The position numbers and the translations under genes are program-made. The notes beneath the pieces were generated by a model, which saw nothing but the letters and a program-made list of their open reading frames with translations, searched no databases and was not told the DNA's origin. A DNA stretch of 46,483 bases, from the NCBI GenBank assembly GCA_029243225.1, contig JAQWSL010000051.1, forward strand, positions 1-46,483, written 5' to 3'. The DNA comes from Flavobacteriales bacterium. GTDB taxonomy: Bacteria > Bacteroidota > Bacteroidia > Flavobacteriales_D > Parvicellaceae. Each line of letters opens with the position of its first letter. Position 1 is the first letter of the stretch. Below, piece after piece: positions 1 to 8,081 of the stretch.

Positions 1-477
1 GCCTTTAAAAGCCCCCCTTTTTTGTCCGTTTTTGTAAAGATAAACAGCATCTGATTTATGATAATTAAGAGAAATTTCATCACCTTCTACAAAAGGGTCT
101 TTTAAAAATGTTTTAAATTGAGCAATTTGCTCAGCAGTAGATTTCCCAGCAGTAGTATTTTTAAATCCATCTTCTAAAGCTTCAATAAAACGTTCTCTAG
201 TAACCATAGAGGAAACAATAACTATTCTAATTCCCATATCATCATCAGACATTATAATTTTATTTGCATCAGATGATTTTGACTTTAAGTACAATGCACC
301 AACATACAAGTCAAGAGTAAAGTATTTTTCTCTAAGTCCTCCACCATTAAGAATAACATCCGAATTATTGATTGTTATTTTTTCCTGAAAATCTACGCCA
401 TCAATTTTCTTTTGTGCAGAAAAATCAGTTAAAAAGCAATAAAGAGCTAAAAAGCTAAATAAAAATTTAAGTTTCAT
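1..477 (-). CDS. Chalcone isomerase-like secreted protein (3' end outside window)
   Basis: The reading frame starts at an ATG whose first base is 477 and stays open to base 1, giving 159 residues; the C-terminus lies outside the window. The N-terminus (MKLKFLFSFLALYCFLTDFSA) is a signal peptide, so the protein should be exported. The body has the pattern of bacterial chalcone-isomerase-like proteins (Chalcone_3 type): a 'GGGLREKYF..DLYVGALYLKSKS' stretch, then 'RFIEALEDGFKNTTAG' and a 'KGD/EGDEISLNY' strand followed by 'KNGQKRGAFKG'. The bacterial family has no established flavonoid chemistry; some relatives bind fatty acids or haem, so an enzymatic role is not implied. It is divergent from rsmE, with a 117-base AT-rich gap between them. 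Confidence 0.75.
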   Translation of the reverse strand, partial: MKLKFLFSFLALYCFLTDFSAQKKIDGVDFQEKITINNSDVILNGGGLREKYFTLDLYVGALYLKSKSSDANKIIMSDDDMGIRIVIVSSMVTRERFIEALEDGFKNTTAGKSTAEQIAQFKTFLKDPFVEGDEISLNYHKSDAVYLYKNGQKRGAFKG

Positions 478-594
478 AATATTAATTTTATGGAGGTTTT
501 AGTAAATTAAAGCAAACTTTATTCCAAATTTGCATTATAAAAATAACTAAACTTAATTAACAACATAAAATCTTTTCACCTAAACTTTAACCTT

Positions 595-1287
595 TTGACT
601 ACATTCTATTCAAATAACATTACAGAAAAAGAAATTTATTTAAACGAAAATGATTCAAGACATGCCATAAAATCTTTACGCTTAAAAATAAATGATAGCG
701 TAAATGTAGTTTCAGGAAAAGGAGAATTATTTAAAACTAATATTTCAGATGCAAACCCAAAGAAAACGATTTTAACTGTTTCGGCTAAAGAACTATTTAA
801 AGCTGAAACCCCATTAATTCTTGCATTTTCCCCAACAAAAAACAACGATAGAAATGAGTGGGTGATAGAAAAAGGAATTGAAATTGGAATGACTACTTGT
901 ATTCCAGTTTTCACCCAAAATTCTGAAAGAAGAAAGTGGAACAGTATTCGAATGAATAAAATCGCAATTGCGGCAATGAAACAATCTGGTAGATACTGGC
1001 TTCCTATTATAAATGAACCTATTGATTTTAAAGATTTTATCAATAACCATCAATCGGATAATAAGTTCATTGCTCATTGTAAAGAAGCTAATAAAAATCA
1101 CCTCTCAAAACTAGCTAATCAAAAAAATGCTCAGCTTATTCTAATCGGTCCTGAAGGAGATTTCACTAAAGAAGAAATAGAACTAGCAAAAAAACATCAG
1201 TTTAAAGAAATATCACTTGGGAGTAATAGATTAAGAACAGAAACCGCTTGTATTGCAGCACTTTCTATTTTGAAGCTTAGTTACTAA
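595..1287 (+). CDS. rsmE: 16S rRNA (uracil(1498)-N(3))-methyltransferase RsmE
   Basis: RsmE methylates N3 of U1498 in 16S rRNA with S-adenosylmethionine. The 230-residue length is normal for the family. The C-terminal SPOUT knot is clear: 'LIGPEGDFTKEEIELA' (about 181-196), then 'SLGSNRLRTETACIAALS' (about 206-223). The N-terminal PUA-like part contains 'HAIKSLRLK'. The start is a TTG at 595: no ATG or GTG occurs in frame in the preceding ~40 bases, and the family normally begins with a residue or two before the F-Y pair, as here (MTTFYSN). The stop codon overlaps the end of convergent purB by 4 bases, so the two transcripts must overlap. Confidence 0.93.
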   Translation: MTTFYSNNITEKEIYLNENDSRHAIKSLRLKINDSVNVVSGKGELFKTNISDANPKKTILTVSAKELFKAETPLILAFSPTKNNDRNEWVIEKGIEIGMTTCIPVFTQNSERRKWNSIRMNKIAIAAMKQSGRYWLPIINEPIDFKDFINNHQSDNKFIAHCKEANKNHLSKLANQKNAQLILIGPEGDFTKEEIELAKKHQFKEISLGSNRLRTETACIAALSILKLSY

Positions 1288-2627
1288 ACTCCAGTATAAT
1301 TTTGAGGTGAAATTGCCAGCAATTCTTCTTTTATCTGAGACGACACATCTAGCTCATTAATAAATTTATGCATTGAGGATTGTGTGATTTTTTCATTTTT
1401 ACGAGTCAATGCTTTCAAAGCTTCATATGGATTAGGGTATGCTTCTCTCCTAAGAATTGTTTGAATTGCCTCAGCTACAACAGCCCAATTATTTTCTAAA
1501 TCCGAATCAAAAGCTTGTTTGTTTATTAACAGCTTATTTAGGCCTTTAATAGTAGATGATAGACCAAGAAGACTATGAGCTAAAGGGACACCTATATTTC
1601 TTAGAACAGTACTATCAGTTAAGTCTCTTTGAAGTCTACTAATTGGTAATTTAGCACTTAAGTGTTCATAAAGCGCATTTGCAATACCTAAGTTACCTTC
1701 AGAATTTTCAAAATCTATAGGGTTTACCTTATGTGGCATAGCTGAAGAACCAACCTCACCCTTCTTAATCTTTTGTTTAAAATACTCATGAGAGATATAA
1801 GTCCAAAAATCTTTATTTAAATCTAAAATAATGGTGTTTATTCTTTTAAGAACATCAAACAATCCAGCTAAATGATCGTAATGTTCAATTTGAGTAGTAG
1901 TTTGAGACCTTGTAATAAGCAGTTTGTGTCTTAAAAATGAATTGGCAAATTCAACCCAGTTTATATCTGGATAGGCAACATGATGAGCGTTGAAATTACC
2001 AGTGGCTCCACCAAATTTACCAGCATATGTTGTAGCTTTTAATTGATTAAGTTGTATTTCCAATCTTTCAACAAATACGTTAATTTCTTTACCTAATCTT
2101 GTGGGAGATGCTGGTTGACCATGTGTTCTAGCGAGCATTGACACATCTTTCCAGTCATTTGACATTTCTTTTAATTGGCTAATTAATTGCTCTAAAACGG
2201 GAATATATTCTTTCTCAACACCGTCTTTTAAAGACATCGGGATTGCAGTGTTGTTTATGTCTTGAGACGTTAACCCAAAATGAATAAATTCTTTTTGATC
2301 ACCAATAGACATAGCATCCATCTTTTCCTTAATGAAATACTCAACAGCTTTTACGTCATGATTAGTTGTTTTTTCAATCTCTTTAATTCTTAAAGCATCA
2401 TTTTCATTGAAATTGATGTAAATGGAACGTAAAGAATTATTTGTTGATTGTTTATAGCTCTTAAGTTGAGGTAAAGGAATTTGTGCCAATGCTATAAAAT
2501 ATTCAATTTCAACTTTAATTCTATACTGAATTAAAGATGCTTCTGAAAAATATGATGACAAGCCTTTTGTGACTCTTCTGTAACGACCATCAATTGGTCC
2601 TATTGCTGAAAGTTCTGTTAAGTTCAT
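1284..2627 (-). CDS. purB: Adenylosuccinate lyase PurB
   Basis: PurB catalyses two steps of purine synthesis, releasing fumarate from SAICAR and from adenylosuccinate. The product is 447 residues, in the usual range. Visible motifs are 'ARTHGQPASPT' with H169 (substrate-binding/acid region) and the fumarase/aspartase superfamily signature 'GSSAMPHKVNPIDFENSEGN' at 293-312, carrying the flexible-loop serines S294/S295. I chose the ATG at 2627 because the family begins close to 'MNLTELSAIGPIDGRY'; an upstream in-frame start at 2708 would add 27 residues unlike the family and run into the divergent neighbour. A TACTTTTG box lies 18 bases upstream. Confidence 0.96.
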   Translation of the reverse strand: MNLTELSAIGPIDGRYRRVTKGLSSYFSEASLIQYRIKVEIEYFIALAQIPLPQLKSYKQSTNNSLRSIYINFNENDALRIKEIEKTTNHDVKAVEYFIKEKMDAMSIGDQKEFIHFGLTSQDINNTAIPMSLKDGVEKEYIPVLEQLISQLKEMSNDWKDVSMLARTHGQPASPTRLGKEINVFVERLEIQLNQLKATTYAGKFGGATGNFNAHHVAYPDINWVEFANSFLRHKLLITRSQTTTQIEHYDHLAGLFDVLKRINTIILDLNKDFWTYISHEYFKQKIKKGEVGSSAMPHKVNPIDFENSEGNLGIANALYEHLSAKLPISRLQRDLTDSTVLRNIGVPLAHSLLGLSSTIKGLNKLLINKQAFDSDLENNWAVVAEAIQTILRREAYPNPYEALKALTRKNEKITQSSMHKFINELDVSSQIKEELLAISPQNYTGV

Positions 2628-2644
2628 TATATTTAAATTGTTTG

Positions 2645-2652
2645 CAAAAGTA
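2645..2652 (-). promoter_or_regulatory. -7 promoter box (TACTTTTG) for purB
   Basis: On the minus strand this reads TACTTTTG, an exact match to the Bacteroidota -7 consensus TAnnTTTG, 18 bases before the purB ATG. No convincing TTG-type -33 box at the usual spacing is seen. A perfect 6+1+6 inverted repeat (GAAATA-C-TATTTC, 2654-2666) abuts it on the upstream side. Confidence 0.45.
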
Positions 2653-2653
2653 T

Positions 2654-2666
2654 GAAATACTATTTC
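2654..2666. repeat. Inverted repeat GAAATA-C-TATTTC next to the purB -7 box
   Basis: The two 6-base arms are perfectly complementary around a central C. The site sits between where the -33 and -7 boxes of the purB promoter would lie, which is a typical operator position. Chance is possible in DNA this AT-rich. Confidence 0.3.
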
Positions 2667-2717
2667 CAAAGGAGCATAGAATTTGTAATTTAATCTTTCA
2701 ATTAGCAACTATTATTC

Positions 2718-3560
2718 ATGTGGAAAGATTTCAAGCTTGGTTTAAGATCGTATTTAGAGGCAATTATTTTTATCTATAAGCATCAATTTTGGATATACTT
2801 CATCTTTCCTATTGTTGTATTTATATCAATATATTATTTAGGTTTTTATTTTAAAGATTTAACAACCATCTACAAATCTCCTGAAGATGCAGGTTTTTTC
2901 CAAAGTTTATATTACTTTTTCGTGTCTGGATTTTTTCTTTTAATGTCCTTTATGTTTCTAAATTTCATTAGGTACATAATAATTTTACTTATTTCTCCTT
3001 TACTTTCAATAGTTTCTGAAAGAACAGAAAGAATTTTAACTAATAAAAAATATTCTTATAGTTTATCACAATTAATTAAAGACGTAAAAAGAGCCTTAAA
3101 CTTAATAATAAGAAATTTATTCTTGGAAATGTTTCTGGGATTGTGTGTCATTATTGGGTTATTGATTTTAGAATCATTATTCAATATAAACGAGCTTATA
3201 ATTAACATCTTACAAAACTCAATTATAGCCATCATCGCTTTTTATTATTACGGTTTTGGTTTTATAGATTACATTATGGAAAGGTTAAAGATGAATCATA
3301 AGGAAAGCATTAATTTTGTAAGGAAACACAGAGGACTTGCAATCGCTTTAGGCCTAGTTTTTACACCTTTATTTCATTATTCAAATAATTATTTATCCAT
3401 TCTAAATGATCAATTTGAAACAGGTAGCATATATTTTACAATGATTCTTATTTGTTCAGCAACTTTAATTGCAATTATTCCAATTTTATCTATGGTTGCT
3501 GCAACTCTAGCAGTACATCAGCTAGTAGATCTAAATAATAACAAAAGCAATAATCAATAA
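2718..3560 (+). CDS. CysZ/EI24-family integral membrane protein
   Basis: A 280-residue membrane protein with about four long hydrophobic segments (roughly 22-45, 68-95, 138-185 and 225-265). The pattern 'FKLGLRSYLEAI..IYKHQFWIYFIFP' at the N-terminus, 'FGFIDYIMERLKMNHKESINFVRKHRGLAIALG' in the middle and 'MVAATLAVHQL' at the end fits the EI24/CysZ family (COG2981). CysZ of E. coli is a sulfate permease; Bacteroidota members are rarely tested and nothing nearby points to sulfate, so the substrate is open. It is divergent from purB, 90 bases away. Confidence 0.75.
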   Translation: MWKDFKLGLRSYLEAIIFIYKHQFWIYFIFPIVVFISIYYLGFYFKDLTTIYKSPEDAGFFQSLYYFFVSGFFLLMSFMFLNFIRYIIILLISPLLSIVSERTERILTNKKYSYSLSQLIKDVKRALNLIIRNLFLEMFLGLCVIIGLLILESLFNINELIINILQNSIIAIIAFYYYGFGFIDYIMERLKMNHKESINFVRKHRGLAIALGLVFTPLFHYSNNYLSILNDQFETGSIYFTMILICSATLIAIIPILSMVAATLAVHQLVDLNNNKSNNQ

Positions 3561-3593
3561 ATGCTTTTCTAAAGAATTCTTCATCAATTTAGT

Positions 3594-3601
3594 TATATTT
3601 G
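3594..3601 (+). promoter_or_regulatory. -7 promoter box (TATATTTG) for the TPR/PD40 gene
   Basis: TATATTTG matches the Bacteroidota -7 consensus TAnnTTTG and lies 26 bases before the ATG at 3628, within the 67-base gap after the EI24 gene. The -33 region is not a clear match. Confidence 0.45.
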
Positions 3602-3627
3602 TTTATCACCCTTTTTAAATTAAAATA

Positions 3628-4986
3628 ATGAAATATTTAGTATCTATCCTTTCAGTTACGTTAATTACATTTAATTTATTTAGTCAGTACACAGATACAA
3701 CTAAAACAATCATTGATAAAACAAAAATTCAAATTAAACTTAGTGATGGTAAGCATAAGTTTTATGAATACAATTACAGGGCGTCAATTATCAGTTTTAA
3801 AGAAGTTTTAGCCATCGATAATGACAATGCTAAAGCAAACTTTGGAATTGCTCAATGCGAATATGCAATGAAGAACTTTGCTAAAGCAAAAGATTATGCC
3901 ATTAAAGCCTATTACACAAATAAAGAAGTTGATCCTGATATTCTTTATTTAATGGGCAACACATATCATAGAATTGGAGAGTTAAAATTAGCTGAAGAGT
4001 TCATCAACAAATTTAAAGCTGGAGCTAAAGAAGCTACTATTAAAGAATATGATGTTGATTTAATTCTTAGTCAAATCAAATATGCTACAAATGCAATTAA
4101 TGAGAACAACAATGCTGAAATAACCAACATGGGAGACAACATAAATACAAGTGCTCCAGAATTTGCTCCATGTATTTCTCAAGATGGTAATTTTATGGTA
4201 TTTACATCTAGAAGAGCTAACACAAAAGGTGGCGCAATAGACATAAACTTCGATCACATGTATTATACAGACATTTATTTATGTGAATGGGATGATTACC
4301 TAAAGCAATGGGGAGAACCCAGAAATACACTAGGAAAAGTTAATACTGAATATCATGATGGAGGTCTTAGTTTTACAGCTGACAACTCACTCCTTGTTTA
4401 TAGAAATATTTTCAATGTAACAAGAAGTGGAGATATCTATGTTTCTAAACTTGCTAAATCTGGAAGTTGGGCAACACCCAAGCCAATTGCAAATAAAGAC
4501 AAAAAAATAAGTAAAAAAATTAACTCCAGTTATTTTGAAAGCTCTGCAAGTATAACAGCAGATGAAGAGTACATTTACTTTGTTTCTGAACGTCCAGGAG
4601 GGGCTGGTTTAGCTGATATATACTATGTTAAAAAAAGTGGTAAAACTTATACAGAACCTGAAAATTTAGGAACATCTATTAACTCTGCCAATGATGAAAA
4701 ATGTGTTTTTATTCACCCTGATGGAAACGTACTTTTCTTCACTTCAAATGGTAGAGAAAACAGTATTGGAAGCTATGATATTTACTACTGCACAGGCGGA
4801 CATGGTAAATGGAGCGAGCCTAAAAATATTGGTTATCCAATAAACACTTTTCTTGAAGAAAAAACCATTTCTATTTCTAAGGATGGTAAAACTGCATATG
4901 TAGGAGCTTACTACGACATAGAATCTAAAGGGGATGCGGATTTATTTAAAATAGATATTTCTGGATTGGGCATTTTTGAAGAATAA
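3628..4986 (+). CDS. TPR and PD40 (WD40-like) repeat exported protein
   Basis: 452 residues with an N-terminal signal peptide (MKYLVSILSVTLITFNLFSQ). Residues ~40-150 form TPR-like helical repeats ('ANFGIAQCEYAMKNFAKAKDYA', 'ILYLMGNTYHRIGELKLAEEF'). From ~165 to the end come at least five PD40 beta-propeller blades of the form 'SxDGxxxxFxS.R', e.g. 'APCISQDGNFMVFTSRR', 'SASITADEEYIYFVSERPGG', 'KCVFIHPDGNVLFFTSNG' and 'ISISKDGKTAYVGAYY'. This is the front half of the Bacteroidota TPR-PD40-OmpA architecture found in the T9SS protein PorE, but the peptidoglycan-binding OmpA domain is missing. A periplasmic scaffold role is inference. The stop is 2 bases from the end of convergent cinA. Confidence 0.8.
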   Translation: MKYLVSILSVTLITFNLFSQYTDTTKTIIDKTKIQIKLSDGKHKFYEYNYRASIISFKEVLAIDNDNAKANFGIAQCEYAMKNFAKAKDYAIKAYYTNKEVDPDILYLMGNTYHRIGELKLAEEFINKFKAGAKEATIKEYDVDLILSQIKYATNAINENNNAEITNMGDNINTSAPEFAPCISQDGNFMVFTSRRANTKGGAIDINFDHMYYTDIYLCEWDDYLKQWGEPRNTLGKVNTEYHDGGLSFTADNSLLVYRNIFNVTRSGDIYVSKLAKSGSWATPKPIANKDKKISKKINSSYFESSASITADEEYIYFVSERPGGAGLADIYYVKKSGKTYTEPENLGTSINSANDEKCVFIHPDGNVLFFTSNGRENSIGSYDIYYCTGGHGKWSEPKNIGYPINTFLEEKTISISKDGKTAYVGAYYDIESKGDADLFKIDISGLGIFEE

Positions 4987-4988
4987 TC

Positions 4989-6230
4989 CTATTCTAAAAG
5001 TTTTAATCTAAGCAGGTTAAGAGCCGATAAGCTGCTTATTAAAATATTCCTTTCTCTATTATCTCCGAGAGTCAATCTTTTAGAATACACTTTTTCATCT
5101 GCGGCAATTGCAATCCAAACTGTACCAACAGGCTTATCTTCTGTACCACCATTCGGACCAGCAACCCCAGAAGTTGCAATTGAGTAATCTGTGCCAAATC
5201 TAAAATTCGCTCCGAGAGCCATTTGCTCAACAACTTGCTTACTTACAGCTCCATATTGATGAATTAGTTCAGAATTAACATTTAATAAATCAGCTTTAAT
5301 GGTGTTTGAATATGCTACAACTGATCCTATAAAATATGAAGAGGAACCACTAACACTTGTTATCATATGGGCTAAATTACCTCCTGTACAACTTTCCGCA
5401 AGAGATAGTGAAGCGTTTTTCTTGGCAAGTAATTCTCCTACAACTTGCTCTAATTTATCTTTATCATATCCGTAAATATAATTAGGAATTAAGCCAACTA
5501 ATTTTTGTACATATTTTTCTATGAGATTTCTTAATTCATTTTCACGATTCCCAATAGCAGTAATTCTAAGTTTAACTATTCCAGGAGATGGCAGATAAGC
5601 CAATTTTAGTCCATCTTCAATCAATTCTTGCTCCCAATCTTTAATGAGCTCAGCAAGGAATGACTCGCCAATCCCTTGTGTTTTTATTGTTTTGTTTAAA
5701 ACATTAGATGCTAAATACTCTCCCTTCAATTTAGGAATGATAACATCTGAGAAAATTCCTTTCATTTCATATGGAACACCAGGAAGAGAAATAAATACAA
5801 CTTCATTTTTCTCAAACCACATTCCACTAGCTGTTCCTCTACTGTTTTCTAAAACAGTACAATTATTAGGTAACATTGCTTGGTCATTGTTAACTTGTAA
5901 TAATTCAAGATTCCTGCTTTGAAAATATGCTGTTATCTTTTCTAAAACAGCTTCATTTAAAATAAGGTTTGAATTAAAATATTCGCACAATGTTTTTTTA
6001 GTAATGTCATCATTAGTAGGACCTAATCCTCCAGTTAAAATGACTAATTGTGAGCGAGTTATCGAAAGTTTTAATGAGTCTAATATGTGCTGCCTATCAT
6101 CTCTAATTGAAGAAATTTGATTCACATCTATGCCCAATTGATTTAATTGCTCACCAATCCAAGATGCGTTTGTATCAACAGTTTGACCAATAAGTAATTC
6201 ATCACCAATTGTAATTAATTCTGCCTTCAT
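4989..6230 (-). CDS. cinA: CinA family protein (NMN deamidase / nucleotide hydrolase)
   Basis: 413 residues, full length. The N-terminal domain (~1-170) is MoaB/MogA-like: 'AELITIGDELLIGQTVDTNASWIG' and 'VILTGGLGPTNDD'. The C-terminal CinA/PncC domain (~255-410) carries 'SLAESCTGGNLAHMITSVSG' and 'ATSGVAGPNGGTEDKPVGTVW', the nicotinamide-mononucleotide deamidase signature. Related two-domain proteins combine NMN deamidase and ADP-ribose pyrophosphatase activities in NAD recycling; the competence association of the name does not apply generally. A TAATTTTG box lies 17 bases upstream of the ATG. The gene is divergent from the DUF4197 lipoprotein gene. Confidence 0.93.
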   Translation of the reverse strand: MKAELITIGDELLIGQTVDTNASWIGEQLNQLGIDVNQISSIRDDRQHILDSLKLSITRSQLVILTGGLGPTNDDITKKTLCEYFNSNLILNEAVLEKITAYFQSRNLELLQVNNDQAMLPNNCTVLENSRGTASGMWFEKNEVVFISLPGVPYEMKGIFSDVIIPKLKGEYLASNVLNKTIKTQGIGESFLAELIKDWEQELIEDGLKLAYLPSPGIVKLRITAIGNRENELRNLIEKYVQKLVGLIPNYIYGYDKDKLEQVVGELLAKKNASLSLAESCTGGNLAHMITSVSGSSSYFIGSVVAYSNTIKADLLNVNSELIHQYGAVSKQVVEQMALGANFRFGTDYSIATSGVAGPNGGTEDKPVGTVWIAIAADEKVYSKRLTLGDNRERNILISSLSALNLLRLKLLE

Positions 6231-6246
6231 AAAGATATATTTAAAA

Positions 6247-6254
6247 CAAAATTA
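6247..6254 (-). promoter_or_regulatory. -7 promoter box (TAATTTTG) for cinA
   Basis: On the minus strand TAATTTTG matches TAnnTTTG exactly and lies 17 bases before the cinA ATG. I see no good -33 element. Confidence 0.4.
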
Positions 6255-6329
6255 AGTTTATAGTTGAATGCTATAGAAATAGTTTGGCAAAATAATTGCT
6301 ATGTTTACAATGAAACAAAAATTTACAAC

Positions 6330-7097
6330 ATGAAAAATCCACTCAACTACATTATTCTATTACTAATATTTTCCTTTACGCTAACTAATTGTAACAGTCA
6401 AATTAACTTGAACAAGATTTCAAAAAAAGTGAAAGATCAAGTTATTGACAATACATCTAATTCTGGTAATGCTACTAACCCACTTTCCAATCAAGAGGTA
6501 ATTGCAGGACTGAAAGAAGCCTTAACTGTTGGTATAAATAATGGATCTGGAAAAGCATCTAAAATGGATGGATTTTTAAAAAATGACAAAATAAGACTGC
6601 CTTTTCCATCAGATGCTCAAAAAGTTAAAGACAAAGCACTTCAACTTGGCCTAGATAAAAAAGTAGAAGAATTCGAAACAACTTTAAATAGAGCTGCTGA
6701 AGAAGCTGCAAAAGAAGCTGCACCTATTTTCATTTCAGCAATAAAAGAGATGTCTATTGGAGATGGTTTTGAAATACTTAAAGGTAATGACAATGCAGCA
6801 ACTACATATTTAAAAAACAAAACAACAGCTAAACTTACAACTGCTTTTGCTCCTAAAGTCGAAGATGCAATTAATAAAGTAAATCTTACAAAATATTGGG
6901 AACCGTTAACCAGCGCATACAATTCGGCATCTTTTTTAACCGGTTCTGAAGATATAAATACAGATCTTAAAAGCTATATTACAGAAAAAGCAATTACTGG
7001 TTTATTTCAACTCATTGAAGAAGAGGAGCTTAAAATCAGAAAAGATCCAATTGCAAGAGTAACCGATGTTTTGAAAAAAGTATTTGGGAGTCTTTAA
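6330..7097 (+). CDS. DUF4197 family lipoprotein
   Basis: 255 residues. The ATG at 6330 gives a proper lipoprotein signal (MKNPLNYIILLLIFSFTLTNC, lipobox L-T-N-C with the cysteine at 21); an in-frame start at 6264 would bury that signal behind 22 extra residues and is unlikely. The body is helical and matches the DUF4197 pattern: 'AGLKEALTVGINNGS', 'IRLPFPSDAQKVKDKALQLG', 'NRAAEEAAKEAAPIF', 'AKLTTAFAPKV', and a C-terminal 'GLFQLIEEEELKIRKDP..RVTDVLKKVFG'. Members are widespread in Gram-negative bacteria with no known function. It is probably anchored to the inner face of the outer membrane. The next gene starts 40 bases downstream, with a long AT inverted repeat between. Confidence 0.85.
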   Translation: MKNPLNYIILLLIFSFTLTNCNSQINLNKISKKVKDQVIDNTSNSGNATNPLSNQEVIAGLKEALTVGINNGSGKASKMDGFLKNDKIRLPFPSDAQKVKDKALQLGLDKKVEEFETTLNRAAEEAAKEAAPIFISAIKEMSIGDGFEILKGNDNAATTYLKNKTTAKLTTAFAPKVEDAINKVNLTKYWEPLTSAYNSASFLTGSEDINTDLKSYITEKAITGLFQLIEEEELKIRKDPIARVTDVLKKVFGSL

Positions 7098-7102
7098 AAA
7101 TC

Positions 7103-7131
7103 AAATTAATTAAATCATTTTTAATTAATTT
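7103..7131. repeat. 12-bp all-AT inverted repeat before the nucleoside phosphorylase
   Basis: AAATTAATTAAA (7103-7114) and TTTAATTAATTT (7120-7131) are perfect inverted arms around the 5-base loop TCATT. The right arm ends 6 bases before the phosphorylase ATG, so a hairpin in mRNA would cover the ribosome-binding region. It lacks a U-run expected of an intrinsic terminator. Confidence 0.5.
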
Positions 7132-7137
7132 TAAAGC

Positions 7138-8037
7138 ATGAAAGAAAGTACAATTAATCATTCTTCTGCTATTGCTGCCTCAGAATTAATAATAACTGAT
7201 GAAGGCAGAATTTATCACATTAATTTATGCCCAACAGACATAGCTGATGATGTAATTGTCGTTGGAGATCAAGAAAGAGTAAAACAAGTATCTAAGCATT
7301 TTGATTCCATTGAAATTAAAGAAGCTAAGCGAGAATTTATAACTCATACAGGCTATTATAAAGGAAAAAGAATTACAGTACTTTCAACAGGCATAGGAAC
7401 AGACAATATTGACATTGCAATTAACGAGCTTGATGCATGCGTAAACATTGACTTTAAAACTCGTGAAACAAAAGAAAACAAGAAGAAATTAAATATTATT
7501 AGAATTGGAACAAGCGGCTCATTGCAGGAAGAAATTCCAGTCGATAGTTTTGTTGTCTCAAGCTACGGATTGGGATTTGATGGTCTGCTTGGCTTTTACA
7601 AAACTGCATTTGAAAATGATGAAATTGAACTTAAAAATGCTTTTATTAATCAAATGAAATGGCCAAAAAATGCCAACATTCCATATTTCACAAGAGGGAA
7701 TAATGAGCTAATCAGCAGAATAGGTAAAGAAATGTACAAAGGGATTACTGCAACAGCAAACGGCTTTTATGGTCCTCAAGGAAGGTCGCTAAGACTTGCT
7801 ACAGAAGTTCCAGATTTAAATGAACAATTAAATCAATTTAACTTCAAAAATCAAAAAATCACCAATTTTGAGATGGAAACCTCTGCTCTTTACGGATTAG
7901 CAGGTTTACTTGGTCACAATGCATGCACAACTTGTGCAATTATTGCAAATAGGTTTAAAAAAGAGTACTCTAAAGATTATAAAAAAACTGTTGATCTACT
8001 TATTGAATTAGTATTAAACAGAATTATAGAAAAATAA
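7138..8037 (+). CDS. Nucleoside phosphorylase (uridine phosphorylase-like)
   Basis: 299 residues of the PNP/UDP phosphorylase family, which splits nucleosides with phosphate to free base and ribose 1-phosphate. Visible family features are 'VIVVGDQERVKQVSKHFD' (phosphate-loop equivalent of G-D-P-x-R), 'VLSTGIGTDNIDIAINEL', 'IRIGTSGSLQEEIPVDSFVVSS' and 'TNFEMETSALYGLAGLLGH', where the M-E-T segment contacts ribose. The overall pattern is closest to uridine phosphorylases, but base specificity cannot be read from sequence here. It is distinct from the trimeric-type purine phosphorylase at 24806. Together with Upp (13595) it would allow uridine to be salvaged to UMP. Confidence 0.85.
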   Translation: MKESTINHSSAIAASELIITDEGRIYHINLCPTDIADDVIVVGDQERVKQVSKHFDSIEIKEAKREFITHTGYYKGKRITVLSTGIGTDNIDIAINELDACVNIDFKTRETKENKKKLNIIRIGTSGSLQEEIPVDSFVVSSYGLGFDGLLGFYKTAFENDEIELKNAFINQMKWPKNANIPYFTRGNNELISRIGKEMYKGITATANGFYGPQGRSLRLATEVPDLNEQLNQFNFKNQKITNFEMETSALYGLAGLLGHNACTTCAIIANRFKKEYSKDYKKTVDLLIELVLNRIIEK

Positions 8038-8081
8038 TCACCCTTTTTACTAAACAAAATTCACTATTTATCGTAAATAAA

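Noticed and set aside
2628-2708. An upstream start that would extend PurB by 27 residues.
   Set aside because: The added residues are unlike the family, and the purB -7 promoter box lies inside this stretch.
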